DNA from: Trichormus sp. M33_DOE_039
GTDB lineage: Bacteria > Cyanobacteriota > Cyanobacteriia > Cyanobacteriales > Nostocaceae
Assembly (NCBI GenBank): GCA_015296085.1
Contig: DVDT01000076.1
Coordinates: 1 to 64,000 of the forward strand
Reading direction: 5' to 3'
DNA: 64,000 nucleotides
A program made the translations under genes and the position numbers. Below, piece by piece: positions 38,734 through 47,884 of this stretch (positions are counted from its first letter, which is position 1; every line of letters begins with the position of its first letter). Below the pieces are notes generated by a model, which worked only from the letters and a program-made list of their open reading frames with translations, searched no databases and was not told the origin of the DNA.

Positions 38734-39870
38734 ATGATGCAAATAACTAAAAAATCTCCATCTTTAAATCATTTATTCACAAATATTAATCAGGTATGTA
38801 TAGTTACAAATAATTGTGATGAAACAGTTCGTTGCCTTTCTAAATACCTGGGAATCGGCCCTTTTAAGTGTTGGTATCATCAATCTCCAAGACTTTTTAA
38901 TACCAAAGTTTATGGTAAAAAAGTGGATTGGAAAATGAAAATAGCTATTGCTTGGATTGGTAATATCCAGTTAGAAGTAGTTGAAAATATAGAAGGGAAT
39001 ACTATTTATAGTGAATATCTTAAAACTAAAGGTGAAGGTGTTCAACACTTACTTTTTGATACTGGTAATCTAAGTTTAGAACAATCCATTAACCAATTAG
39101 CTAAACTAGATTGTTCTGTCACTCAAGAGGGTATGCTCAATATTCCAGTTCAGTTGGGATTTATTAATCTTCCCCCTACCCCTCGTTTTTTGTCCAATTT
39201 ATTAATTCCAAAATTTGCATATCTTGATACAGAAAATTTAGCTAAAACCACATTTGAACTGTTAAAGCTACCTCCTTTTTTACCTTTAAAAAGTGGAATT
39301 AGTATTACTAAGCCAGACTATTGGATTCCAGAGGGAAATAAAAACATTAATAGTTCATTGCCTAATAGTTTTATCAATCAAATATTTAAGGTTGGTATTT
39401 TAACTTATGACATTGATAAAACTGTGCGTAATTATGTCAAAACTCTAGGAATTGGCCCTTGGAAAATATATACTCTTCAAGAGCCAAGGCTTTTACAAAC
39501 TAAAGTTCGTGGAAAAAACGTTAGTTTATCTGTGCGAATGGCAGTCACTTATATTGGCAATACCTTATTGGAACTTGTTCAGCCATTGGATGGCGAAAGT
39601 ATATATCATGAGTTACTTTCTACCCAAGGTGAAGGAGTTCATTATATCGGAGTGAGTAGCGATAAGCTGAATTTTTCGGAATTGCTAGAACATTTTAGTA
39701 AATTAGGGTGTCCCGTTGCTATGGAAGGAAAACTAGAAAATATATATCAGTTTGCCTATTTGGACACAAAGCCTTTAGCTAAGATGATGATGGAAGTGGT
39801 ATCTATTCCGGTGAATAAAATTTCGTTAGCTTTGGAGTCCCTTCAACCTGATGAAATATATCCTAACTGA
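38734..39870 (+). CDS. Tandem vicinal-oxygen-chelate (glyoxalase-like) protein
   Basis: 378 residues made of two related halves. Each half has the VOC pattern: INQVCIVTNNCDETVRCL, LGIGPFKCW, LEVVE, GEGVQHL in the first, and FINQIFKVGILTYDIDKTV, LGIGPWKIY, LELVQ, GEGVHYIG in the second. The Glu and His positions fit a metal-binding methylmalonyl-CoA-epimerase/glyoxalase-type site. Family members are epimerases, isomerases or dioxygenases. In this cluster it may act on an oxidised acyl intermediate, which is inference. Confidence 0.82.
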   Translation: MMQITKKSPSLNHLFTNINQVCIVTNNCDETVRCLSKYLGIGPFKCWYHQSPRLFNTKVYGKKVDWKMKIAIAWIGNIQLEVVENIEGNTIYSEYLKTKGEGVQHLLFDTGNLSLEQSINQLAKLDCSVTQEGMLNIPVQLGFINLPPTPRFLSNLLIPKFAYLDTENLAKTTFELLKLPPFLPLKSGISITKPDYWIPEGNKNINSSLPNSFINQIFKVGILTYDIDKTVRNYVKTLGIGPWKIYTLQEPRLLQTKVRGKNVSLSVRMAVTYIGNTLLELVQPLDGESIYHELLSTQGEGVHYIGVSSDKLNFSELLEHFSKLGCPVAMEGKLENIYQFAYLDTKPLAKMMMEVVSIPVNKISLALESLQPDEIYPN

Positions 39871-40019
39871 GAAAAATTAACGTTATCTTATCGCTTTTGC
39901 AAACTGCTTTATCCTAATCATCAATATTCATTCAAAGCGACATACTTAAATTTGTATGTAAGCAGATTAGGCAACATTATATCAACCTGAGTATTTGATA
40001 GCTGAGTGTAAGTTTAATC

Positions 40020-41717
40020 ATGACAAAAATAGTTAATAATGAAATTGTCTCATCTATTCAGACCACTTCTTTTGAGAGAGCTAACGCATTAATCTCTCGG
40101 TTAGCTCAATCCAAAAACACTTGGATTCAGATAGGAATTCCAGAGCGAATTGCTTATCTACGCCGTTGCTTAGAGGGAGTTCAGAAAATAGCTGCAAGGT
40201 CTGTGGAAGTTACTTGTCAGGCAAAAGGAATTGATCCAATTGAGCCTTTAGCCGGCGAGGAGTGGTTGTCTGGGCCAATGATTGTCATGCGAAATTTGCG
40301 GTTGCTCATTCAAGCTTTGGAAGCTGGTGGTCAACCCAAGCCTAAACTTTGGCGTACCCGTCCTGATGGACAGGCGATCGCTCAAGTACTTCCTGAAAGT
40401 TTAATGGACAAAATTTTATGGAGGGGATTTACTGCTGAGGTATGGATAGAACCTGGTAAGCCAACCACTCAAGGGGCCATCTACAGAGAAAAACATAGCG
40501 ATGGCAAGGTTGCACTGATATTGGAAGCAGGAAACAACTGGTCACTTAGTCTGACAGACACATTACATAAGTTATTTGTCGAAGACCAAGTTGTGATTCT
40601 CAAGATGAGTCAGATTAACGAATATGATAGTCCTTTCATTGAAGAAGCATTTCAGTCACTGGTGCAACATGGATTTTTAGCTGTGGTTTGTGGTGACGCT
40701 CAACTAGGTAGCTATCTTTGCCATCATCCTGAAGTTGATACTATCCATATTACAGGTTCAGATCGCACCCATGATGCCATTGTTTGGGGAAACACATTGG
40801 AAGAACAATTAAAGCGGAAGGCAGTAAATCAACCTTTGCTGGCAAAGCCGATAACTTCACAGCTAGGATGTGTTACTCCTGTGTTTGTCGTTCCTGGATT
40901 GTGGTCTGAATCTGATCTACTGTTTCAGGCTCGTCATGTAGCCAGCATGGTCACTCATAATGCTAGCTTTAACTGTGATGCTGCCAAAGTGTTAGTGACT
41001 GCTAAAGGCTGGGAGCAACGGGAGGCTTTTTTGACTCTTTTACACCAAGAGTTAGCTGCTATTCCTAATCGTAAAGCATATTACCCTGGTGCTAAACAAA
41101 GATATCAAGCCTTTTTAGATCATTATCCGCAAGCTCAACCATTGACTTGTGCCGATGAAGAGAGCATACCCTGGACAGTAATTCCTGATATAGCTCCAAC
41201 ACTAGGAGAGTATGCCCTTAACCACGAAGCATTTTGCGGATTATTAGCAGAGGTTTCTTTAGATGCCTATGAGGCAGGGGAATTTTTAGCCAAAGCCGTT
41301 AATTTTGCCAATCAAAAAGTTAAGGGGACACTTTCTTGTGTCTTATTGGTGCATCCCGCAACTGAAAAAGCCTATTCATCCGAGATAGATCAAGCGATCG
41401 CTGATCTACGCTATGGTGGCATCGGCGTTAATGTTTGGTCAGGAATCATTTATGCTCTGGGGTCAACAACTTGGGGTGCTTTCCCTGGTAATCCTTTAAC
41501 AAATATTGGTTCTGGTTGTGGGGTAGTTCACAATACATATTTATTTGATCATCCACAAAAATCAGTTGTGCGCGCACCATTTCGCATTTTCCCCACGCCA
41601 GCATGGTTCGCAACCCATAAAAACTTATTAGAACTCGGTAAGCGCGTTACTGCTTTCGAGGCCAATCCTCAATGGCACAGACTTCCAAACCTCATTTTGG
41701 CAGCACTCAAAGGATGA
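40020..41717 (+). CDS. Aldehyde-dehydrogenase-superfamily enzyme
   Basis: 565 residues. It has an NAD(P)-binding region with HITGSDRTHDAIVWG and a catalytic-cysteine region HNASFNCDAAKVLV (Cys 319). EAGNNW (about 170) lies in the earlier half. The arrangement recalls acyl-thioester reductase-like and coniferyl-type members. It could release the ACP-bound chain as an aldehyde, or oxidise an aldehyde to an acid. It follows the VOC gene and precedes the oxygenase by 27 bases, which implies cotranscription with the latter. Confidence 0.82.
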   Translation: MTKIVNNEIVSSIQTTSFERANALISRLAQSKNTWIQIGIPERIAYLRRCLEGVQKIAARSVEVTCQAKGIDPIEPLAGEEWLSGPMIVMRNLRLLIQALEAGGQPKPKLWRTRPDGQAIAQVLPESLMDKILWRGFTAEVWIEPGKPTTQGAIYREKHSDGKVALILEAGNNWSLSLTDTLHKLFVEDQVVILKMSQINEYDSPFIEEAFQSLVQHGFLAVVCGDAQLGSYLCHHPEVDTIHITGSDRTHDAIVWGNTLEEQLKRKAVNQPLLAKPITSQLGCVTPVFVVPGLWSESDLLFQARHVASMVTHNASFNCDAAKVLVTAKGWEQREAFLTLLHQELAAIPNRKAYYPGAKQRYQAFLDHYPQAQPLTCADEESIPWTVIPDIAPTLGEYALNHEAFCGLLAEVSLDAYEAGEFLAKAVNFANQKVKGTLSCVLLVHPATEKAYSSEIDQAIADLRYGGIGVNVWSGIIYALGSTTWGAFPGNPLTNIGSGCGVVHNTYLFDHPQKSVVRAPFRIFPTPAWFATHKNLLELGKRVTAFEANPQWHRLPNLILAALKG

Positions 41718-41744
41718 CAAATTTTCAATTTCTTGTTCAAAGTA

Positions 41745-42755
41745 ATGAAAATTAACAAAAGCACTTTATTTGGTTATCAATCTCCTTGTGTAATCAGCCC
41801 TAAAGTTGACAGTGAAAATGCTCATTTAGACGAGATAGTATCTTGGTTGTCTCAAGAGCGTCAATCGCTAGAAAAAGAACTCCAACTCAAAGGTGCTATC
41901 CTTTTGCGTGGCTTCAAAGCCATTCATGGAGTAGAAGCATTTAAATCTGTGATGTCAGTGTTTTCTTCACAGACTGCAAGTGATCAGGGCAGCACATCAC
42001 CGCGAACGTTAGTTCACAATGGGATTTATACTTCCACAAATGCTCCGCCTTATTTACCAATTGAACTACATCAAGAGCGGAGTTTTCATACAGAGTTCCC
42101 CGAAAAAATCGCTTTTTTCTGTGATGTTGCTCCCATTAAAGGTGGAGAAACTCCAATAGCAGATATGCGAGCAGTCTATAAAGCCTTACCGCTAGACCTG
42201 ATTAAGCGTTTTGAAAAGCGGGGGGTCAAGCTGTGTCGGAGGCTACCTACGAAGAATTGGACTGGTAATCAGGCAGTTAGAACATGGCAAGAAACCTTTG
42301 AGACAGATAATCGCCGTGAAGTTGAGCATATTGCAGAAAAACTAGGCTGGCAACTGAAATGGAATCCATTTTATTTAGAAGTTGATAACTGTGTATGCCC
42401 TGCGTCTATTACTCATCCAGTTACAGGAGAAAAAGTTTGGTTTAACCAAGCCCATGTCTTACACAAAAGTAATTTATTACATTGGGCGAAGCGTTACGGG
42501 GGTTTTCAACTTTGGACTATTGCCCTGCTTGCACCGATATTTTCGCAACTTTATTACTATCATCACGTTTTCGGGGACAACTCAGAGATTAACAGTGTAG
42601 ATCTGGATGTGATACGCCAAGTTATTTCCAGTCAGCAAATTCGGTTTAGCTGGCAGCAGGGCGATATTTTATTACTTGACAATATAATCATGGCTCACGG
42701 CAGGTGCATATTTAAGGGAAAAAGACGAATATTAGTGACGCTAATCAATAGCTAA
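41745..42755 (+). CDS. TauD/TfdA (SyrP-like) 2-oxoglutarate/Fe(II) oxygenase
   Basis: 336 residues. The facial triad is visible: IELHQERSFH (His, Glu), the distal DNIIMAHGR (His) and the 2-oxoglutarate-binding Arg in RRILVTL. GAILLRGF near the N-terminus is a typical opening of the family. It is expected to hydroxylate, desaturate or chlorinate an unactivated carbon. The triad position reads H-x-E, and carboxylate retention suggests hydroxylation rather than halogenation. ATG at 41745 is preferred over TTG at 41733. It is the likely last step of the ALDH-oxygenase pair. Confidence 0.87.
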   Translation: MKINKSTLFGYQSPCVISPKVDSENAHLDEIVSWLSQERQSLEKELQLKGAILLRGFKAIHGVEAFKSVMSVFSSQTASDQGSTSPRTLVHNGIYTSTNAPPYLPIELHQERSFHTEFPEKIAFFCDVAPIKGGETPIADMRAVYKALPLDLIKRFEKRGVKLCRRLPTKNWTGNQAVRTWQETFETDNRREVEHIAEKLGWQLKWNPFYLEVDNCVCPASITHPVTGEKVWFNQAHVLHKSNLLHWAKRYGGFQLWTIALLAPIFSQLYYYHHVFGDNSEINSVDLDVIRQVISSQQIRFSWQQGDILLLDNIIMAHGRCIFKGKRRILVTLINS

Positions 42756-42959
42756 TTTTAGCAAATCTGACTTTCACAACCAAACTGTGATTTTTATAAG
42801 TAGACTTCTATAAAAATGTGGTTTTGACCTTTGTTTGACAAGGGTTTAATACTTATTTGCGGTTGAGGATTGCCATATTATAGCTAATACAAATGGCAAT
42901 TACCCCTACTGTGCAAAAAACTTGAAAGATCATAGTTGTTGACACTCTATAAATTACCT

Positions 42960-43970
42960 ATGAAGCTATCGAATTGCACACTTTTAATTTCTGGAATTGA
43001 TGGGTTTATTGGTTTCCGTAGTGCTGAATTAGCTATTGCACAGGGAATGAAAGTTAGGGGGTTAAAAAGTTCCAATTATAATACCGAGAAACTGCAAAAT
43101 TTAGGTGTTGAGGTAATAGTTGGTAGTATTACTGATCCTGCGATCGCTCAAAAAGTTTGTCAGGGAGTTGATATTGTTTTACATGCAGCTGAATTAGCTG
43201 AAGAAGTTGGCTCAATTAAAAAGTTTCGGGAAATAAATGTTGACGGGACTATCAATCTTGCTAAAGCTGCCGAAAATGCGGGAGTTAAAAGCTTTGTACA
43301 TCTTTCTAGTGTGATGGTTTATGGTTTTAACTATCCTAACTATGTCACAGAAGCAGCTCCACTTCATACTCAGAATAATCCTTACTGTCAAACCAAAATA
43401 GAAGCGGAAGCAGCGTTGTTAAAACTCCATACCTCCCCAGATTTTGGCATTATTATTATTAGAGCAGGCGATGTTTATGGGCCAGAGAGTCTTCCTTGGA
43501 TCATCCGACCATTGCAGTTGATGCGCCAAAAATTGTTTGCCTATATCAATGATGGTAAAGGAATCAGTAACCACGTATATATAGATAACTTAATTGATGC
43601 TATATTTCTTGCCGTAGAAAAAGAAGTGCATGGAGAAATTTTTAATATTACTGATGGCATAGAAACTTCTTGGAAAGATTATTTTACTTATTTAGCAGAA
43701 ATTGCTGGTTTACCTGTAGATTATCCTTCTTTTCCCAAGGACGAACTTAAACTTTTAGTGAAACTACGTTATCAAGGACAGAAACTATTTGGCAAAAAAG
43801 CTGATATTGTCCCTGAATCTCTAGATTTTATCAGTCGCCCTTATGCTTATTCGATTGCTAAAGCCAAAGCAATGTTGAATTATCAACCTAAGATTGCTTT
43901 GCCAGAAGGAATGCGACGCACCCAGGAATGGCTGCTGGCAAACGAGATCAATATAGTAAACAGTAAATAA
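42960..43970 (+). CDS. NAD-dependent epimerase/3-beta-HSD-like reductase
   Basis: 336 residues of the extended SDR family. The N-terminal motif ISGIDGFIG is a slightly altered GxxGxxG (first Gly kept, GIDGFIG), and the active site is SSVMVYG...YCQTK (Ser, Tyr, Lys). HVYIDNLIDAIFLAVE is typical of the NAD-dependent epimerase or 3-beta-hydroxysteroid dehydrogenase branch. ATG at 42960 is chosen over TTG at 42936. It is the last plus-strand gene of the lipid cluster and may reduce or epimerise a keto group or a sugar. Confidence 0.82.
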   Translation: MKLSNCTLLISGIDGFIGFRSAELAIAQGMKVRGLKSSNYNTEKLQNLGVEVIVGSITDPAIAQKVCQGVDIVLHAAELAEEVGSIKKFREINVDGTINLAKAAENAGVKSFVHLSSVMVYGFNYPNYVTEAAPLHTQNNPYCQTKIEAEAALLKLHTSPDFGIIIIRAGDVYGPESLPWIIRPLQLMRQKLFAYINDGKGISNHVYIDNLIDAIFLAVEKEVHGEIFNITDGIETSWKDYFTYLAEIAGLPVDYPSFPKDELKLLVKLRYQGQKLFGKKADIVPESLDFISRPYAYSIAKAKAMLNYQPKIALPEGMRRTQEWLLANEINIVNSK

Positions 43971-44035
43971 TACCAATTTTTTATGAAGTTGCACCAAATA
44001 AATGATGTAGAGACGTTACATGCAACGTTTCTACA
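43971..44035 (+). repeat. Dispersed repeat, copy A
   Basis: A 65-base sequence (TACCAATTTTTTATGAAG...GCAACGTTTCTACAG) repeated in the opposite orientation at 46399-46462. The pair brackets the symporter operon. Confidence 0.8.
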
Positions 44036-44080
44036 GTCCAGAATAAAGCGCATCTTCATTAAAAGCTCAATTGATTCTAC

Positions 44081-44109
44081 AAAAAGGGACACAGTATACC
44101 TGTGTCCCT
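44081..44109 (-). terminator. Terminator of the symporter operon
   Basis: Ten-base arms AGGGACACAG and CTGTGTCCCT are followed, on the minus strand, by TTTTT. It lies 24 bases after the stop codon of the minus-strand symporter gene. Confidence 0.85.
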
Positions 44110-44132
44110 CTAATACTTTGAATTGTGGATGC

Positions 44133-45809
44133 TTAGTGCATCAGTATTTCAGATTCATCTTCAATTGTTGGAGAACGTAATTCTTCTACCATCGCCTGAA
44201 TCTCTGCTGGGGGTGGAGGGGTGAGACGAGAAACTACTAGTGTCACCACCAAGTTAATTAGCATTCCCAACGTACCGATACCTTCGGGAGATACGCCAAA
44301 AAACCAAGGCTGCACACCTGCAAACTTGACACTAACAATGTAGATGATGGTAAAAATTAACCCTGTTAACATCCCTGCGATCGCACCTTGAGAATTAGTA
44401 CGCTTATCGAAAATCCCTAAGACGATCACGGGAAAGAAACTAGCAGCAGCTAACCCAAAGGCAAAAGCTACCACTTCACTCACAAATCCCGGCGGATTAA
44501 CACCAAAGTAACCAGCTAGTACCAAGGATAAACCTACCATGATCCGCCCGACAAACACCCGTTTGCTTTCTGAGGCGGAAGAATCGACAATACGATAGTA
44601 AATATCATGGGCAATGGAACTAGATATTACTAGTAACAAACCCGATGCTGTAGATAAAGCCGCTGCTAACCCACCAGCCGCTACCAAAGCAATTACCCAA
44701 GGCGCAAGTTTGGCTATCTCTGGGGTAGACAGAACAATAATATCCCTGTCAATTTTAATTTCGTTAGTGTCTTTGCTGGGGGTTAACTGATAACGTCCGT
44801 CTTGGTTTTTATCCTCAAATGCCAGCAATCCCGTTTTTTCCCATTTTTTTGCCCAGTCTAACTGCTGTACTTCTGCAACTGTTTGATTGTGCAGAGAAGT
44901 AATCAGGTTATAACGGGCAAACATGGAAAGTGCTGGTGCTGTGGTGTACAAAATGGCAATGAATAATAATGCCCAACCAGCAGAAAATCTCGCGGCGCGT
45001 ACACTAGGAACTGTGTAAAACCTGACAATAATGTGAGGTAAACCAGCCGTTCCTACCATCAAAGCAATTGTGGTGAACAGTACATCTAACATGGACTTGT
45101 TCACAAATGGCTTAGTATATTCTTGAAACCCTAAATCAACCTGAACTTGATTGAGTTTAGTGGCAACGTCACTAAAGGTAAAGGCTAATTGAGGAATAGG
45201 ATTACCTGTGAGTATCCAGGCGATCGCGATCGCGGGAATTAAATAAGCGACAATTAACACACCATACTGAGCTACTTGTGTCCAGGTGATTCCTTTCATT
45301 CCTCCCAACACAGAGAAAAAGCCGACAATCACCATCCCGATGATTACGCCAGTGTTGATGTCTACTTGTAAAAAACGGCTGAATACAATACCCACACCGC
45401 GCATTTGCCCTGCGACGTAAGTGAGGGAGACAAAAATTGCTGCCACTACCGCCACCAGACGGGCAATATTAGAATAATAGCGATCGCCTACAAAATCCGG
45501 CACTGTATACTTACCAAATTTCCGCAGATATGGGGCAAGTAATAAAGCCAGTAGGACGTAACCACCAGTCCAACCCATCAAATAGATAGAACCGTCGTAG
45601 CCCAAAAAAGAAATCAGCCCCGCCATTGAAATAAATGAAGCAGCAGACATCCAATCAGCGGCGGTGGCCGCACCATTAGCAATAGAGGGGATATCTTGGC
45701 CTGCTACGTAGAAGTCTTTGCTACTTTTGACTCGTGATTGCCAACCAATGTAAATGTAAGCAACAAAAGACAGGCCTACTATTAAAATTGTCCAAAGTTC
45801 AACTGACAC
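44133..45809 (-). CDS. Sodium/solute symporter, acetate (ActP) type
   Basis: 558-residue inner membrane protein of the SSS family, with about 13 predicted spans. FYVAGQDIPSIANGAATAADWMSAASF near the start and GGLAAALSTASGLLLVISSS are hallmark segments. It probably takes up acetate, pyruvate or a related small carboxylate with sodium. It is preceded by the small DUF4212 gene by nine bases, the usual arrangement for this subgroup, and ends at a clear terminator. Confidence 0.9.
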   Translation of the reverse strand: MSVELWTILIVGLSFVAYIYIGWQSRVKSSKDFYVAGQDIPSIANGAATAADWMSAASFISMAGLISFLGYDGSIYLMGWTGGYVLLALLLAPYLRKFGKYTVPDFVGDRYYSNIARLVAVVAAIFVSLTYVAGQMRGVGIVFSRFLQVDINTGVIIGMVIVGFFSVLGGMKGITWTQVAQYGVLIVAYLIPAIAIAWILTGNPIPQLAFTFSDVATKLNQVQVDLGFQEYTKPFVNKSMLDVLFTTIALMVGTAGLPHIIVRFYTVPSVRAARFSAGWALLFIAILYTTAPALSMFARYNLITSLHNQTVAEVQQLDWAKKWEKTGLLAFEDKNQDGRYQLTPSKDTNEIKIDRDIIVLSTPEIAKLAPWVIALVAAGGLAAALSTASGLLLVISSSIAHDIYYRIVDSSASESKRVFVGRIMVGLSLVLAGYFGVNPPGFVSEVVAFAFGLAAASFFPVIVLGIFDKRTNSQGAIAGMLTGLIFTIIYIVSVKFAGVQPWFFGVSPEGIGTLGMLINLVVTLVVSRLTPPPPAEIQAMVEELRSPTIEDESEILMH

Positions 45810-45818
45810 TGTTTTTCC

Positions 45819-46073
45819 TTACTGTTTATTATTATACTTGCGGTCTAACTTGTCCATTTGAAAAGCGTAAATGAAAATCAACGCTACAAAGACTAGGATT
45901 GATCCTTGCTGTGCCATCCAAAACCCGAAAGGCACACCAAAAAAGCGCAATTGATTTAAGGGTTGAACCAACAAAATACTAAAAACTAGAGATACTAATC
46001 CCCAAATAATTAAAAGATTGCGAATTAAAGCAGTATTAGCACGCCAGTAGGATTGACGTTGATGTTCATTCAT
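45819..46073 (-). CDS. DUF4212 small membrane subunit of the symporter
   Basis: 84 residues with two membrane spans (LLIIWGLVSLVFSILLV and ILVFVALIFIYAFQM) and the family-typical QSYWRANTALIRNLL. ATG at 46073 is chosen over an upstream start at 46112. Such small proteins always precede an acetate-type symporter and are probably its accessory subunit. Confidence 0.85.
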   Translation of the reverse strand: MNEHQRQSYWRANTALIRNLLIIWGLVSLVFSILLVQPLNQLRFFGVPFGFWMAQQGSILVFVALIFIYAFQMDKLDRKYNNKQ

Positions 46074-46948
46074 ATTTGTTGAACGTAAGTGCATCAAAAA
46101 TATTACCAGCAAGCCGTGATTACACTTGACGATATTGTATATTTATTTATATTTTTTAGTAAATTTTATATTTTTTAGATAGACAAAATTTTTACAAATT
46201 CATCAATATTATGTGGCTATCAGGCGATGTCTGTCCAAGAGCTATTTTGCATCGACACAATTTGAACAACTGTATTGAATGAGCGATGTTTAGCGGTAAG
46301 ACGCAGAGCTTATGCGCATTTCTGATGATGGGGTGAATGTCGGCGATAACCAAAGCTTAAGCCTTCAGCGATCGCCCTACTCTTTTTACAAAACCATTGT
46401 AGAGACGTTGTATGCAACCTCTTTACATCATTTATTTGGTGCAACTTCATAGAGAATTGGTATCACACTGAAATTATGCAACAATTCCATCGAACTTTAC
46501 AAATAACTCGTGATATGAGTGATGCTGCATGCGATCGCTTGAGGCTGAGTCTGTAAGCAATTTGCGGGTATTCTTGGTGATTTTTCCCCCAGAAGTGCAT
46601 GAGTTGATTTTGCTGACATCTATAAAAATATGGAAGCCAAGCTGATTAATACTGAGCTTGACTAAATCCAGGAAAATATCATTTTAACGAGAGAAGGAGT
46701 TGAATTGAGAATTTTATTAGGCGATAGCACTTCTGATGATGGTGTTAATTAAACACTCCGAGATAAAGATTTTTGTGTGGAATAGCAAAAGATCACAAAT
46801 TAGAAATGCTGTACCTGATAACAAAGGGTAAAAATAATCAACTACCACGTTCTAAATATTACTGAGATTAGCATCATATTCCATGCTAGTCACATTTTCA
46901 GCAAGCTCAAATTTAGCCTTATCACTACGTAAAAAAGGAAAAATAATC
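46074..46948. other. Intergenic region with degenerate repeats
   Basis: Nearly 0.9 kb without a gene. It holds repeat copy B (46399-46462) and a member of a degenerate family (GCGATGTTTAGCGGTAAGAC... at 46283-46378) that recurs at 47400-47530, 48320-48390 and 49185-49230. From about 46720 onwards it is the upstream half of the cyanovirin-like segmental duplication. Confidence 0.5.
46399..46462 (-). repeat. Dispersed repeat, copy B
   Basis: Inverted counterpart of 43971-44035, about 80 percent identical by eye, sharing GATGTA, TTATTTGGTGCAACTTCAT and ATTGGTA in reverse complement. Confidence 0.8.
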
Positions 46949-47266
46949 ATGAAGCCAGTAATTTTTGTTTGTTCTATATTTGCTGCTCAGATAGCGTTAG
47001 CACCAGCTTTTGCGATTCCAGCAGGAAGCTACACTCGGTCTTGTATAGGTATTGTAGAATCAACGTATCGTCAATATGGGCAAAAAATCGGTAGGTTGTC
47101 AGCACTTTGTCGAGATCAAAATGGTAACCCAGTAAATGCACATTTAGACAATTATCGTACTTGTTCAGATATTTCTAACAATAATGGGCAATTAGTTTGT
47201 ATTCGCTCAAATCCACGTTCCCCAGGGGTTCGCTCAAATCCACCTTACCGGGGAGGTAGGTATTAA
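46949..47266 (+). CDS. Secreted cyanovirin-N-like (CVNH) protein
   Basis: 105 residues: a signal peptide (VFVCSIFAAQIALAPAFA) followed by one CVNH-type repeat, seen as GSYTRSCIGI, ALCRDQNGN, YRTCSDI and NNNGQLVC, with four cysteines in the usual spacing. CVNH proteins bind carbohydrates. The ATG at 46949 follows AAAAAAGGAAAAA. A paralog lies at 47885-48154 with a closely similar leader and upstream region. The C-terminal tail is Arg/Pro-rich (NPRSPGVRSNPPYRGG). Confidence 0.75.
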   Translation: MKPVIFVCSIFAAQIALAPAFAIPAGSYTRSCIGIVESTYRQYGQKIGRLSALCRDQNGNPVNAHLDNYRTCSDISNNNGQLVCIRSNPRSPGVRSNPPYRGGRY

Positions 47267-47884
47267 TAGCTTGAGAGATAATACTTAAAAAATTCTTGAA
47301 ACAAAGGCATTGTGAAAGCTGATTTGTAGTTAGCGTCAGGAGAGTCATTATTAATTACACATGAGATTCATGTAGGCAATATCTACGATGGTCACTTTGT
47401 GCAATAAGCAAAGCTTAAGCCTTCAGCTATCTCACTCTTAGGAATTGCGCCAAATCAGCGATCGCATTTTTACATTTTTGATAATGGGGTTGATGTTGGC
47501 AATAAGCAAAGCTTCAGCCTTTAGTGATCGCACTGTTAATGATGGTGATTAATCACTATTAATATCTAGGGATTTTTGTGTGGAATGGTAAGTACTCACG
47601 AGTTAAAAGTGCTGCACCTGATAGCAAATTTATAAATATCACTGAGATGCTATCCTGACTTTTCACGTTATGTGGAAAAGCTAACATGAAACCTAACCCC
47701 CTAACCCCCTTCCCTACGAGGGAAGGGGGAAAAATTAAAGCCTCTCTCCTTGCAGGGGAGAGGTTTGGAGAGGGGTTTTCCAGATCCCGTGAAAAGTCAG
47801 ATGACTATCAAGTTTCGTGTAAATCATATTTTCTGCAAGCTAAACCTTAGCAATCTCACCAAGTAAAAAAAAGGAAAAATCATC
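47267..47884. other. Intergenic region between the CVNH paralogs
   Basis: Contains degenerate repeat members (about 47400-47530), a second copy of the CVNH upstream region (from about 47540), and a MITE-like element (47655-47800) inserted in it. No gene. Confidence 0.55.
47655..47800. mobile_element. MITE-like element, copy 2
   Basis: 146 bases bounded by perfect 13-base inverted ends CTGACTTTTCACG and CGTGAAAAGTCAG. The interior (CCTAACCCCCT... AAGCCTCTCTCC...GGAGAGGGGTTTTCC) matches the element at 15693-16023. The flanks are ATGCTATC and ATGACTATC, an imperfect target duplication. It lies 84 bases before the second CVNH gene. Confidence 0.8.
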
